Below, one piece after another: positions 1 through 6,471 of a DNA stretch of 13,399 nucleotides. Location of the stretch: NCBI GenBank assembly GCA_949293915.1, contig CASFFJ010000012.1, forward strand, positions 1 through 13,399, written 5' to 3'. The first letter of the stretch is position 1, and each line of letters begins with the position of its first letter. A program made the position numbers and the translations under genes. This DNA comes from an uncultured Christensenella sp. Its GTDB lineage: Bacteria; Bacillota; Clostridia; Christensenellales; UBA1242. The notes below the pieces were generated by a model, which saw only the letters and a list, made by a program, of their open reading frames with translations, had not been told where the DNA came from and ran no database searches.

Positions 1-237
1 AGTTTTGCTGATAAACCCTTTGTTAGACATCTTTTGCAAAAGCATACCAACTCGTGCTCGACTTATCCCCATTTCTTCACTAATACTTGAAGCATAAACA
101 TCTTGTTTGTTCAGCGATAGATATATCAAAACAAAACGCATACCTTTTTCTAATTCAGACACACTTTTGAATATTTTTTCGAATCGTACATCTTTCATTC
201 TTTGTAATACATAAAAAACTTGTTGTAATGTTGCCAT
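1..237 (-). CDS. MarR-like winged-helix transcriptional regulator (C-terminus cut by window edge)
   Basis: Only the first 79 codons are in the window; the frame is open to base 1, so the rest lies off the left edge. The ATG at 237-235 follows an AGGAGG ribosome site with a 4-nt gap. The visible protein begins MATLQQVFYV. A helical lead-in is followed by a helix-turn-helix around residues 45-75 (SISEEMGISRARVGMLLQKM), then NKGFISKT leading into the wing. That layout is typical of MarR-family dimeric regulators, which bind short palindromes and respond to small ligands or oxidation. The gene has its own promoter with a palindrome over the -35, which suggests autorepression. Ligand and targets cannot be read from the sequence. 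The family call rests on the helix pattern alone, because the C-terminal dimerisation region is not visible. Confidence 0.75.
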   Translation of the reverse strand, partial: MATLQQVFYVLQRMKDVRFEKIFKSVSELEKGMRFVLIYLSLNKQDVYASSISEEMGISRARVGMLLQKMSNKGFISKT

Positions 238-262
238 TATTCCTCCTAAATCGCTACAAAAC

Positions 263-291
263 ATTGTATATAAACTTTAAAATTTTGTCAA
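263..291 (-). promoter_or_regulatory. Sigma-70-type promoter of the MarR-like gene
   Basis: Read on the minus strand, a consensus -35 TTGACA (291-286) is followed by exactly 17 nt and a -10 TACAAT (268-263). The ATG of the MarR-like gene lies 25 nt downstream of the -10. The -35 lies inside the palindrome at 287-301, so a bound repressor would block polymerase. Confidence 0.8.
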
Positions 292-301
292 CTAGGTTGA
301 C
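287..301. promoter_or_regulatory. Palindromic operator over the MarR-like gene's -35
   Basis: GTCAAC-TAG-GTTGAC is a perfect 6+3+6 inverted repeat, and its left arm supplies most of the -35 hexamer. Size and position match self-binding sites of MarR-type repressors. That this gene's own product binds here is inferred from proximity. Confidence 0.55.
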
Positions 302-434
302 ATAATTTATTTCATTTCTAAATATATGATAAAAATTATTAAAAATTACAAAAAATATATTTAAATTATTATAAAATTTAAAAATGCTAAAATCAATTTT
401 TTTAAACCACCAAATATCTGCGTTTTATAAAAAT

Positions 435-463
435 AAAAAAAGAATATAAAAACTATATTCTTT
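435..463 (-). terminator. Rho-independent terminator of the GT8-cls operon
   Basis: A 10-bp perfect stem (439-448 with 454-463, AAAGAATATA/TATATTCTTT) with a 5-nt loop is followed on the minus strand by a run of seven Ts (441-435). It begins 8 nt beyond the phospholipase D stop codon. The stem is AT-rich but long. It separates this operon from the MarR-like gene. Confidence 0.75.
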
Positions 464-471
464 ACTCAACT

Positions 472-2022
472 TTATAATAATGGTTGGAACATTTTAATTA
501 TTGCGCAATACAAACGTGTGAATGCGTTTTGTTTAAAACCTTTCATATCTTGCGATACTGTAAATAAATGTATAAAATCGGCTCTAATATCTTTAATACA
601 ATCAGTCTTACACATTAATACAACGCACTCAAAATGGTGAAGCAAACTTCGATAATCAAAATTTATTGTTCCCACAACCGCGATTTCATCATCTACCAAA
701 ACTTGTTTGGCGTGTATGAAACCTTTTGTAAATTCGTAAATTTTTACGCCAGAATCCATAAATGTTTTGTAACTTGAACGTGTAATTCTAAATATATATT
801 TCTTATCTGGTATATGTGGCGTAATAATTCTCACATCCACTCCACGCTTTGCTGCATTGCAAATAGCGTTTGTCAATTTATTGTCAACAATCAAATACGG
901 AGTTGTTATCCAAACATATTTTTTGGCTTGATTAATCATATTCAAATAAACATTTTCCGCCACATATTCTTCATAGAAATATTTTGGTCCATCCCCGTAC
1001 GGACAAACAAAACCAGATGGCTTAATCACCTCTACATTGTTAGAAATGTATGGTTCAATATCCTCCACCTTTTCATTTTGCACTGCAAATAGTTCCATAA
1101 ACATTACAACAAGACTTTTAACAGCATCGCCAGTAATACGAACACCAGTATCTTTCCAATAACCATAACGTTCGATTGCATTGATATATTCATCTGCGAT
1201 ATTAAGTCCACCAACGAACCCCACCTTGCCATCAATAATTGTCATTTTCCTATGGTCTCTATTGTTATGAAATGCGGACAATATTGGCGTGAACGAATTA
1301 AACTTAATGCAATTAATACCCATATCTCTGAGTTTTTTATGATAATTGCTTGGTAGTTTTGTGATAGAACCTAAGTCATCATACATTAATCTAACTTCTA
1401 CACCTTCACTGATTTTTTGCCTCAAGACTGCTAGTATTCGATTCCACATAGTCCCACGTTCTATTATGAAATACTCCATAAAAATATATTTTTTAGCATT
1501 TTTTAATTCGTTTAATAATTCGTTAAAAAATTTTTCGCCAGTCTGTAAAAATTTAACATTAGTGTTTTCATAAGTGCGTAAACCAGTGGCATTTTGAATA
1601 TACTTAAGCTGTCCATAATATGAACTAATAGTTTCTTTTAAATTAATATCTTCTAATTTGCTTGTATTCAAATATGGTTTTATTATTTGTGACATCTTTT
1701 TGTAATATAGTTTGTGCTTGCTAGGTGGTCGTCGCCTTACAAATAAAAAATATAATACGATACCCAACATTGGAAATAGCAACACTAATACTATCCACGA
1801 GATTTGCCCTTCAATATTCATATCTGAATTTATTATCCTTAACAATAATATCAAAGCAACTATCGTAAGTATTGAATCAAGTGGAATATAAATATTACTG
1901 ATTCCAACTGGATAAAAATAATTCAACACATAAGGAAATATAATTGAAAGACATAGTTGCAATAAAATAGCAATTACAACTAAAGTCACTCTGCTGAATA
2001 ATAATTTAAAAAACTTCCTCAT
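472..2022 (-). CDS. cls: Cardiolipin synthase-like phospholipase D membrane protein
   Basis: This 516-aa protein has the layout of bacterial ClsA-type cardiolipin synthases, which transfer a phosphatidyl group between phosphatidylglycerol molecules at the membrane. Hydrophobic segments lie at about 10-33, 45-64 and 72-94, with the last followed by RRRPP on the cytoplasmic side. Both HKD catalytic motifs are complete: H257, K259, D264 (HRKMTIIDG, followed by GFVGGLNIADEY) and H437, K439, D444 (HAKQVLVDD, followed by VVGTINFDYRS). Length is normal for the family (about 480-515). The ATG overlaps the stop of the upstream glycosyltransferase gene by one base (TAATG) and has no strong ribosome site of its own, so the two are probably translationally coupled. 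The pair is likely to act on membrane or envelope lipids. Cardiolipin synthase is the usual role; another phosphatidyl acceptor is possible. Confidence 0.88.
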   Translation of the reverse strand: MRKFFKLLFSRVTLVVIAILLQLCLSIIFPYVLNYFYPVGISNIYIPLDSILTIVALILLLRIINSDMNIEGQISWIVLVLLFPMLGIVLYFLFVRRRPPSKHKLYYKKMSQIIKPYLNTSKLEDINLKETISSYYGQLKYIQNATGLRTYENTNVKFLQTGEKFFNELLNELKNAKKYIFMEYFIIERGTMWNRILAVLRQKISEGVEVRLMYDDLGSITKLPSNYHKKLRDMGINCIKFNSFTPILSAFHNNRDHRKMTIIDGKVGFVGGLNIADEYINAIERYGYWKDTGVRITGDAVKSLVVMFMELFAVQNEKVEDIEPYISNNVEVIKPSGFVCPYGDGPKYFYEEYVAENVYLNMINQAKKYVWITTPYLIVDNKLTNAICNAAKRGVDVRIITPHIPDKKYIFRITRSSYKTFMDSGVKIYEFTKGFIHAKQVLVDDEIAVVGTINFDYRSLLHHFECVVLMCKTDCIKDIRADFIHLFTVSQDMKGFKQNAFTRLYCAIIKMFQPLL

Positions 2023-2834
2023 TAATCCACTTTATATCGATGATAATAATCTTTTAGAATACCTTTATAATTATCCTTCCACGGCTTGTTCCTGCCTAGA
2101 TAGTGGATAATTACATTGTTATTTGCTACCCACTCTATATCTATTTTGTCTTTATGCTTCTTATTATATGCAGTTATGTGTCTATCGGCAAGATTGTATT
2201 TGTATCTGTCAACCAATTTCATTCTATTGCCAAAGAATTTGAAAAGAACATCTTGGTCAAGCATTTGCAAACGCCATGAATTACGCCTTATAAATTTAGC
2301 CATTTTGTCCAAATCTAACACCTTACGCAACTCTTTCACATTCATCAACATCACGCCAGCATTTACAAATTTATAACCAGGAAATGCGGTCATACGAAGA
2401 CAATTAAAGAAATTTAAAAATTTATTTACTTGCGAACAACCAACAAAAAGATAATTTTTGCCATCTTCTTCAAAATCTGTATTATATAATTCTTTTATAT
2501 CTCCATGAACGATAATGTCCCCATCAAGATATAAAACGCGGTCAATATTTTCTGGCATCAATTTTGTTACCATCAGCCTGTAAAATGTTTCGTGTGGCCA
2601 ACGCTTAGAATGTGGCATACCTTTAAAATAACTTTCATCCACATCTAAAAATATAGGTGTTGCATTGTGAGGAAAACTATTTCTTATAAACTCCTTGTCT
2701 TCCTCTGGAAGGCTGCCTTGTAGTATGTACACATCAAAATGGTCGTGTGGATTAGAGTCGCAAAGCGAATTAACCATTGCTAAAAAATATTTCATAAAAT
2801 AATGATTAATGCTTGCCAAAATATTCATTTTCAT
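2022..2834 (-). CDS. Glycosyltransferase family 8 protein
   Basis: This 270-aa GT-A fold enzyme is of the family 8 type (LgtC/GspA-like galactosyl- or glucosyltransferases), which use a nucleotide sugar and retain anomeric configuration. Visible marks are an N-terminal strand MNILASINHYF, a DxD metal/sugar-nucleotide motif at D104-G-D106 (LYLDGDIIV), the acceptor-side FVNAGVMLMN, a LDQD motif near residue 193, and the C-terminal family signature HYLGRNKPW at 244-252. Length is typical. The first ATG is chosen because AAGGAG lies 5 nt upstream; the next in-frame ATG is two codons later and too far from it. It heads a two-gene operon with the cardiolipin synthase-like gene, which hints at cell-surface glycolipid or polymer decoration. 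The actual donor and acceptor are unknown. Confidence 0.88.
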   Translation of the reverse strand: MKMNILASINHYFMKYFLAMVNSLCDSNPHDHFDVYILQGSLPEEDKEFIRNSFPHNATPIFLDVDESYFKGMPHSKRWPHETFYRLMVTKLMPENIDRVLYLDGDIIVHGDIKELYNTDFEEDGKNYLFVGCSQVNKFLNFFNCLRMTAFPGYKFVNAGVMLMNVKELRKVLDLDKMAKFIRRNSWRLQMLDQDVLFKFFGNRMKLVDRYKYNLADRHITAYNKKHKDKIDIEWVANNNVIIHYLGRNKPWKDNYKGILKDYYHRYKVD

Positions 2835-2864
2835 AACAACTCCTTAATAAAACCAGTTGTCAAC

Positions 2865-2893
2865 ATTATAAATGCTTTTTCGCCAAAAGTCAA
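2865..2893 (-). promoter_or_regulatory. Strong sigma-70 promoter of the GT8-cls operon
   Basis: On the minus strand a -35 TTGACT (2893-2888) and a perfect -10 TATAAT (2870-2865) are separated by 17 nt, 31 nt before the GT8 ATG. The motif GTTGAC occurs twice: over the -35 and again just after the -10, at 2864-2859, inside a GTTG-T-CAAC palindrome. GTTGAC is also the half-site of the palindrome at the MarR-like gene, so shared control is possible. Confidence 0.8.
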
Positions 2894-3011
2894 CAATATA
2901 AATTTATTTTATTAAAATATAGCAATATATAAATCAATCTAAAACAATCAATTTTAAAAAATCAGTTAAATGTTAGGTTTCAATAAATTTTCAACAAATT
3001 TTAATTTATGA

Positions 3012-3040
3012 TTTGCATTTTTAATAATTTGTGTTATAAT
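3012..3040 (+). promoter_or_regulatory. Promoter of tRNA-Gln and the downstream structured RNA
   Basis: A perfect -10 TATAAT (3035-3040) lies 18 nt before the mature tRNA 5' end. A weak -35 (TTTGCA at 3012-3017) sits at 17-nt spacing. The stretch between this and the GT8 promoter holds only AT-rich divergent promoter DNA; I see no gene in it. Confidence 0.65.
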
Positions 3041-3058
3041 GTGCTCATGAGTGATTAA

Positions 3059-3133
3059 TGGGGTATCGCCAAGCGGTAAGGCACTGGTCTCTGAATCCAG
3101 CACTCGTTGGTTCGAATCCAACTACCCCAGCCA
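3059..3133 (+). tRNA. tRNA-Gln (anticodon CTG)
   Basis: A full cloverleaf with encoded CCA can be drawn. The acceptor stem TGGGGTA/TACCCCA is followed by G73 and CCA. The D-arm is GCCAAGCGGTAAGGC. The anticodon loop carries CTG at 3091-3093, reading CAG codons. The T-arm is GTTGG-TTCGAAT-CCAAC. The sequence closely resembles other bacterial glutamine tRNAs. One oddity is a T-T mismatch at the loop-proximal pair of the anticodon stem (positions 31 and 39). It is the only tRNA in the window, and the structured RNA follows immediately. Confidence 0.96.
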
Positions 3134-3242
3134 GGCGTCGCAATTAGTCTGTGAGCCACTTTGCATTCGCAAAGTTAGCGTTGTTAGACTATTGCTCCTT
3201 TCCCCTACTGCGACACCCGTCTTGTAGGGAACCCTTTTTTTT
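3134..3242 (+). ncRNA. Structured RNA with predicted pseudoknot directly after tRNA-Gln (family unknown)
   Basis: About 109 nt between the tRNA CCA end and a run of eight Ts contain four compatible perfect or near-perfect stems. P1 is GTCGCA 3137-3142 with TGCGAC 3209-3214, extended by two G-C pairs after a mismatch. P2 is TAGTCT 3145-3150 with AGACTA 3186-3191, plus a G-T pair. P3 is ACTTTGC 3158-3164 with GCAAAGT 3169-3175, closed by an ATTC loop. P4 is CCCTAC 3203-3208 with GTAGGG 3224-3229. P4 starts inside the P1 loop and ends outside it, so P1 and P4 form an H-type pseudoknot and can stack end to end. The T run at 3235-3242 suggests a terminated 3' end. No open reading frame explains it. 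I do not recognise it as SRP RNA, 6S, RNase P, tmRNA or a riboswitch I know. It could be a small RNA processed from the tRNA transcript, a riboswitch-like element, or an elaborate terminator. Confidence 0.5.
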
Positions 3243-3258
3243 ATGCCGTAAGTTTATC

Positions 3259-3276
3259 GCCTTAGTATGCTAAGGC
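3259..3276. repeat. Perfect hairpin/inverted repeat after the structured RNA
   Basis: GCCTTAG-TATG-CTAAGGC is a 7-bp perfect inverted repeat with a 4-nt loop. No T run follows at once (TTGGTTTTTT is about 14 nt further on), so it is at best a weak terminator. It could also be a protein-binding palindrome. Its role is unknown. Confidence 0.4.
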
Positions 3277-3300
3277 AATCGCACTATTACTTGGTTTTTT

Positions 3301-3330
3301 ATATCATTTTAAAAATAATATCATTTTAAA
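3301..3330. repeat. Short tandem direct repeat (two copies of ATATCATTTTAAA)
   Basis: The 13-mer at 3301-3313 recurs exactly at 3318-3330 with a 4-nt spacer, between the RNA region and the phage operon's terminator. In AT-rich DNA this may be chance slippage. No matching copy was noticed at the other end of the operon. Confidence 0.4.
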
Positions 3331-3331
3331 C

Positions 3332-3364
3332 AAAAAACTCCTATCATTGGGTAGGAGTTCTTTT
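3332..3364 (-). terminator. Bidirectional rho-independent terminator at the 3' end of the phage late operon
   Basis: The 8-bp stem AACTCCTA (3336-3343) with TAGGAGTT (3352-3359) has an 8-nt loop. On the minus strand it is followed by six Ts and closes the operon 17 nt past the holin stop. On the plus strand it is followed by CTTTT and can stop transcripts from the tRNA side. Confidence 0.85.
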
Positions 3365-3376
3365 ATAATATGCTTT

Positions 3377-4021
3377 TTAGTTTACTATGTTGTAACTGGT
3401 TTTATTTTCTTCTCTGTCTTGTGAAATGGTTTGGTCCACACTGTTTTCACTGACAATTTGCTCTTCATTTTGTGCAACTGCGTAATCTTGTATTTGTATA
3501 TTTGGTTCTTTAATTTGTGTATTAATAGCTTCTGATAATTTATTAATTTCAACCGAATTTTGATTCTTTTGATTTAAAGTATTGTTGATTGAGTCGAAAT
3601 TGCGCTGTAGCTCAGTTAAAAGAATTTTAAAATCATCTTGAATATTTGTAGTATTATTCTCATTTTGTTCAACAGTGGGTATATTGACAACATTTTCACC
3701 CATCATTTCGCTAGACATATCTTCATTGTTGTTTTCTTCGTTGTTTTTATTTTCATCTTTGTTTTCAATTGTATTGTTTTGCTCAACAGTTTGTTCTTTT
3801 GAATTTGTTGTATTATTTGCGACATTGTTTGTCACATTAGTATTAGATTTTGTAGGGTCGCTAACTATACCAATAACCACTAAAAGACCTAGTATAGCAG
3901 TGGCGATTTCATTGATATACGCAATATCAAAGTTAATATCAAAAGCCTGCAAAATGAGCAATATTGCACTGACAATTGAAACCCAAAAATTATAATTTGT
4001 TAACCTTTTTTTCCAATTCAT
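3377..4021 (-). CDS. phiLC3-family holin with long Asn/Glu-rich C-terminal extension
   Basis: The first 57 or so residues match the phiLC3 holin pattern of Bacillota phages: MNWKKRLTNYNFWVSIVSA, a membrane segment at 12-28, a second at 37-53, and the characteristic GIVSDPTK at 51-58. Holins of this family collect in the inner membrane and open it at the end of infection, letting lysin out. Family members are usually about 70-90 aa; this one is 214. The extra 150 or so residues start with a low-complexity Asn/Thr/Glu stretch (about 59-125). A likely amphipathic or coiled-coil segment follows (about 128-170), then a polar tail. The ATG has AAGGAG 5 nt upstream. It is the last gene of the operon, 101 nt after the nozzle gene. 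No endolysin follows. The gap upstream holds a small CTTGC-ATAC-GCAAG hairpin (4040-4053). Confidence 0.8.
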   Translation of the reverse strand: MNWKKRLTNYNFWVSIVSAILLILQAFDINFDIAYINEIATAILGLLVVIGIVSDPTKSNTNVTNNVANNTTNSKEQTVEQNNTIENKDENKNNEENNNEDMSSEMMGENVVNIPTVEQNENNTTNIQDDFKILLTELQRNFDSINNTLNQKNQNSVEINKLSEAINTQIKEPNIQIQDYAVAQNEEQIVSENSVDQTISQDREENKTSYNIVN

Positions 4022-4122
4022 ATTTGCTCCTTTCTATCTCTTGCATACGCAAGTAAATTAAATATTTTTTAGCATTAGACAAATATTGAAAATAAGTATT
4101 AAACTTGGATAAAATAGAGATA

Positions 4123-5565
4123 TCAATATTCATAATAATCAATATTAACCTCATCAACAATCGAACTTTCAGATTCAGAAGAAATCTCTATATTGGCACT
4201 ATTCCCGATAACTTTAAAACAAAATTCATTATAGCCATCTTGATATGTTGTAAAACTCAGTGAATTGTTGTCATAAATAAAGTTAATTTTAACATCTTTT
4301 TCTGCTATTAGTGAAATTTTTGTAAATATTTTTTTATTCAAACCATCAGTCAATAATCCGCTACCCCAATATTTAGGTAAATGATTATCAAAGCAGTTTG
4401 AATAATCCACTATTTCTCCTATGCGTGTAGTTTCGCCCGAATTAAAAGTCAACAACATTTTTTCAAAAGCATCTATCTTTAATGCATACATACAACCAAC
4501 ATCCACACCACGTATTATCTGATATGAAAAATCACTAATATCAACTATTAAAATGGCGTTGTTTTTATAATCGCCCGTTTCACAAAGGATTTGATTGTCA
4601 TCATTAAAGTCAAGGCGCAACGCTAAATAATATTTATCGCCAAGCGAACTAGCCACTTCATTACCGCCAAGATTTGTAAGCATTTTTGACAATTCTATAT
4701 CACATTTGCTAACCTTTATACCATTAAATGCGTACAAACCTTCACGTGTCATAAATAAAATAGTGTTACCACAGACACTAATTGTATTAGCATAAATTTT
4801 TGTGCTGGCAGAATAAACTGGATAAGTCGTGAATTTATTGCCAATATGATTTATTTTAGTAATACCATAATCACGAAATACGTATATATTTTCATCAAAG
4901 TTTAAAATCTTCCTTGCGTAACCTAATTCATCTTCTAACGATAAATAATTGGATGTAGCAGAGATGTTACCAATACTCTCATATGATATATCGTATGCAT
5001 ACCATATTTTGTACGCTGGCTCTACAATAGTGCAATAAAGTACTTTATCATCTCCATAACACATACTTGTTATAATCGGCACATCTTCAATGGTATATGG
5101 TATATAATCGGTCTCCCACACTACCATTTTGTCATTGCTGGCAAGCACGATTGTATCTAAATCATCCTTTTTAAAACTTAACGCAAGCGGTGTGCTACCA
5201 AATGTCAGCGAATACAACCAATACAAACAATTGTCTCCATCTAACAATTGATGAATATATAATTTTTGGTCTTCACCATATACTAACAGCCTATGCCATG
5301 TATTGCCTGATAATGGAAAGAATTGCTTGAAATATGATACTCCTTTTACATTACAACCAGACAATGTGGAAAAATCTAGTTCAAACAACTCGCCACTACC
5401 ATCACTCGTGATAGGAAAAACTGCTTTATCCACACCTGATGAATTTTCTAGGCGTTTTTTTGGATATAAATTATAAAAAGATTTAACTTCAGTTTCGTTA
5501 ACTTTGTTATCAAAATTATTAAATCTATTTATAATTATTTTTTTAGTTTTCCTATTTTTGTTCAT
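4123..5565 (-). CDS. Tail nozzle / DNA-stabilisation protein, P22 gp10- or T7 gp12-like
   Basis: This 480-aa protein is rich in beta strands, with many repeated strand-turn blocks of the kind found in propeller folds (such as HRLLVYGEDQKLYIHQL, ENIYVFRDYGITKI and NTILFMTREGLYAFNG). In P22-like and T7-like phages the protein in this position forms the nozzle beneath the portal and adaptor and keeps packaged DNA from leaking out. The call rests on fold pattern, length (P22 gp10 is about 470 aa) and position directly after the adaptor gene; overall similarity to named members is low. The ATG at 5565 is chosen over an in-frame TTG two codons upstream because it sits 6 nt from AGGAG. It also overlaps the previous stop as ATGA, so the two genes are coupled. 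No needle, ejection or tailspike gene follows. Confidence 0.68.
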   Translation of the reverse strand: MNKNRKTKKIIINRFNNFDNKVNETEVKSFYNLYPKKRLENSSGVDKAVFPITSDGSGELFELDFSTLSGCNVKGVSYFKQFFPLSGNTWHRLLVYGEDQKLYIHQLLDGDNCLYWLYSLTFGSTPLALSFKKDDLDTIVLASNDKMVVWETDYIPYTIEDVPIITSMCYGDDKVLYCTIVEPAYKIWYAYDISYESIGNISATSNYLSLEDELGYARKILNFDENIYVFRDYGITKINHIGNKFTTYPVYSASTKIYANTISVCGNTILFMTREGLYAFNGIKVSKCDIELSKMLTNLGGNEVASSLGDKYYLALRLDFNDDNQILCETGDYKNNAILIVDISDFSYQIIRGVDVGCMYALKIDAFEKMLLTFNSGETTRIGEIVDYSNCFDNHLPKYWGSGLLTDGLNKKIFTKISLIAEKDVKINFIYDNNSLSFTTYQDGYNEFCFKVIGNSANIEISSESESSIVDEVNIDYYEY

Positions 5566-6125
5566 AACCAACTCCTAGCAGGCAGATCACAATTAGCAAG
5601 TTTTTTTGCAGATTCGCAACGACTTATGTATTCGTTGTGATAGTATTCAAATTCATCATACAAACCCATACCAATTGTATAATAAGCGCATATACCAAAC
5701 ATTAAAATATCTGGCCCAAAATCATTTAAAATACTCAAGTCTTCAAGCATACTATTGATGATAGGATTCTTGATATATTCGACAGTATAAAAACCATCCT
5801 CATCCAAACTAATCACACCATTTTTATATTTATATGATGTAATTTTATCATCTTTTTTCACGCGTACAATTTTAACAAAATCTTCTAATGAACTTGTCAA
5901 TATTGTCTTATTGCTACTCTCTAAAGTATGCTCTGCTATAATTGGTAAATATCTAAAACAAATTTCTTTAAATGACACTATGGCTAAGTTAAATAATTTT
6001 TTTACTTGTTCGTTTTCAATTAAAATTGTTTGTTCGTTGTCTGCATCAATAGTTTCTAAAGCATCATTAACACTGGCTAAATCTAGCATACTCGCACTCA
6101 TTATTAAAACTTCTTTAAGATTCAT
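5562..6125 (-). CDS. Head-completion adaptor protein (P22 gp4 / T7 gp11-like)
   Basis: This 187-aa, mainly helical protein ends with a helical pair that is very Tyr/Glu-rich (GICAYYTIGMGLYDEFEYYH), followed by a basic-aromatic tail, LPARSWL. Small proteins of this kind encoded between coat and nozzle genes in podoviruses form the ring that joins portal to nozzle after DNA packaging. The middle (about 85-120, VKIVRVKKDDKITSYKYKNG) looks like a beta hairpin insertion, as in adaptor proteins of this class. The ATG at 6125 has AAGGAG 5 nt upstream and overlaps the preceding stop (ATGA). The role is assigned mainly from gene order and fold impression rather than diagnostic residues. Confidence 0.6.
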   Translation of the reverse strand: MNLKEVLIMSASMLDLASVNDALETIDADNEQTILIENEQVKKLFNLAIVSFKEICFRYLPIIAEHTLESSNKTILTSSLEDFVKIVRVKKDDKITSYKYKNGVISLDEDGFYTVEYIKNPIINSMLEDLSILNDFGPDILMFGICAYYTIGMGLYDEFEYYHNEYISRCESAKKLANCDLPARSWL

Positions 6126-6451
6126 GTCAACTCCTTTAATTTTTGTTCAATAGAGTCATTAAATTGAGAAAGAACGCAAGATTTTTCTGCGTTCTCAACT
6201 CGTTTGTTATCTCTATCAATTTCATCTAATATATTTTCAATATTTGCACTTCTCGTGTGTACAACATAATTTAATGTTCGTTCATCTAGTGTATTATACG
6301 GAATAGAACAACAATATGTTGTACCTTTTTCAAAATAATTGTGAACTTCAAACCGAGCACATTCTGTGTCGTACACTATGAAATATCCACTATCAATATC
6401 TTTAATTCTGTTTGAGATGTTATACACATCGTGTTCGATTTTTTGTTTCAT
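6122..6451 (-). CDS. Small phage protein of unknown function between capsid and adaptor
   Basis: This 109-aa soluble protein has no membrane segment. A short N-terminal helix (KIEHDVYNISNRIKDID) leads into a compact beta region, GYFIVYDTECARFEVHNYF and TTYCCSIPYNTLDERTLNYV, and a charged helical C-terminus rich in Glu, Arg and Asn. It resembles uncharacterised proteins I associate with capsid modules of Clostridia phages, from memory only. The ATG follows GGAGG by 4 nt. The gene sits 20 nt after the coat gene and overlaps the adaptor gene by 4 nt, so it is probably made along with head parts. Possible roles are capsid decoration, head completion or assembly help; none can be shown from the sequence. 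Confidence 0.7.
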   Translation of the reverse strand: MKQKIEHDVYNISNRIKDIDSGYFIVYDTECARFEVHNYFEKGTTYCCSIPYNTLDERTLNYVVHTRSANIENILDEIDRDNKRVENAEKSCVLSQFNDSIEQKLKELT

Positions 6452-6471
6452 TTATCCTCCAATTATTTTGA

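Noticed and set aside
814..1092. Plus-strand open frame of 92 codons inside the phospholipase D gene, and similar ones elsewhere on the plus strand
   Set aside because: It lies opposite an intact gene with both HKD motifs, shows no protein-like pattern and has no ribosome site. The same holds for the other plus-strand frames inside the phage operon.
3119..3133. tRNA-Gln 3' end as the phage attachment site
   Set aside because: tRNA 3' ends are common integration sites, but I found no second copy of this sequence in the window and no integrase, so the call is not supported here.
3203..3242. CCCTAC...GTAGGG followed by T8 as a plain terminator for tRNA-Gln
   Set aside because: It may well end transcription, but a 15-nt loop whose first six bases pair perfectly with 3137-3142 and two further stems upstream are more structure than a simple terminator needs; I annotated the whole as a structured RNA instead.
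3675..3850. Repetitive Asn/Glu-coding stretch in the holin as a DNA tandem repeat or CRISPR-like array
   Set aside because: The bases are only compositionally biased; there are no regular repeat units or spacers.
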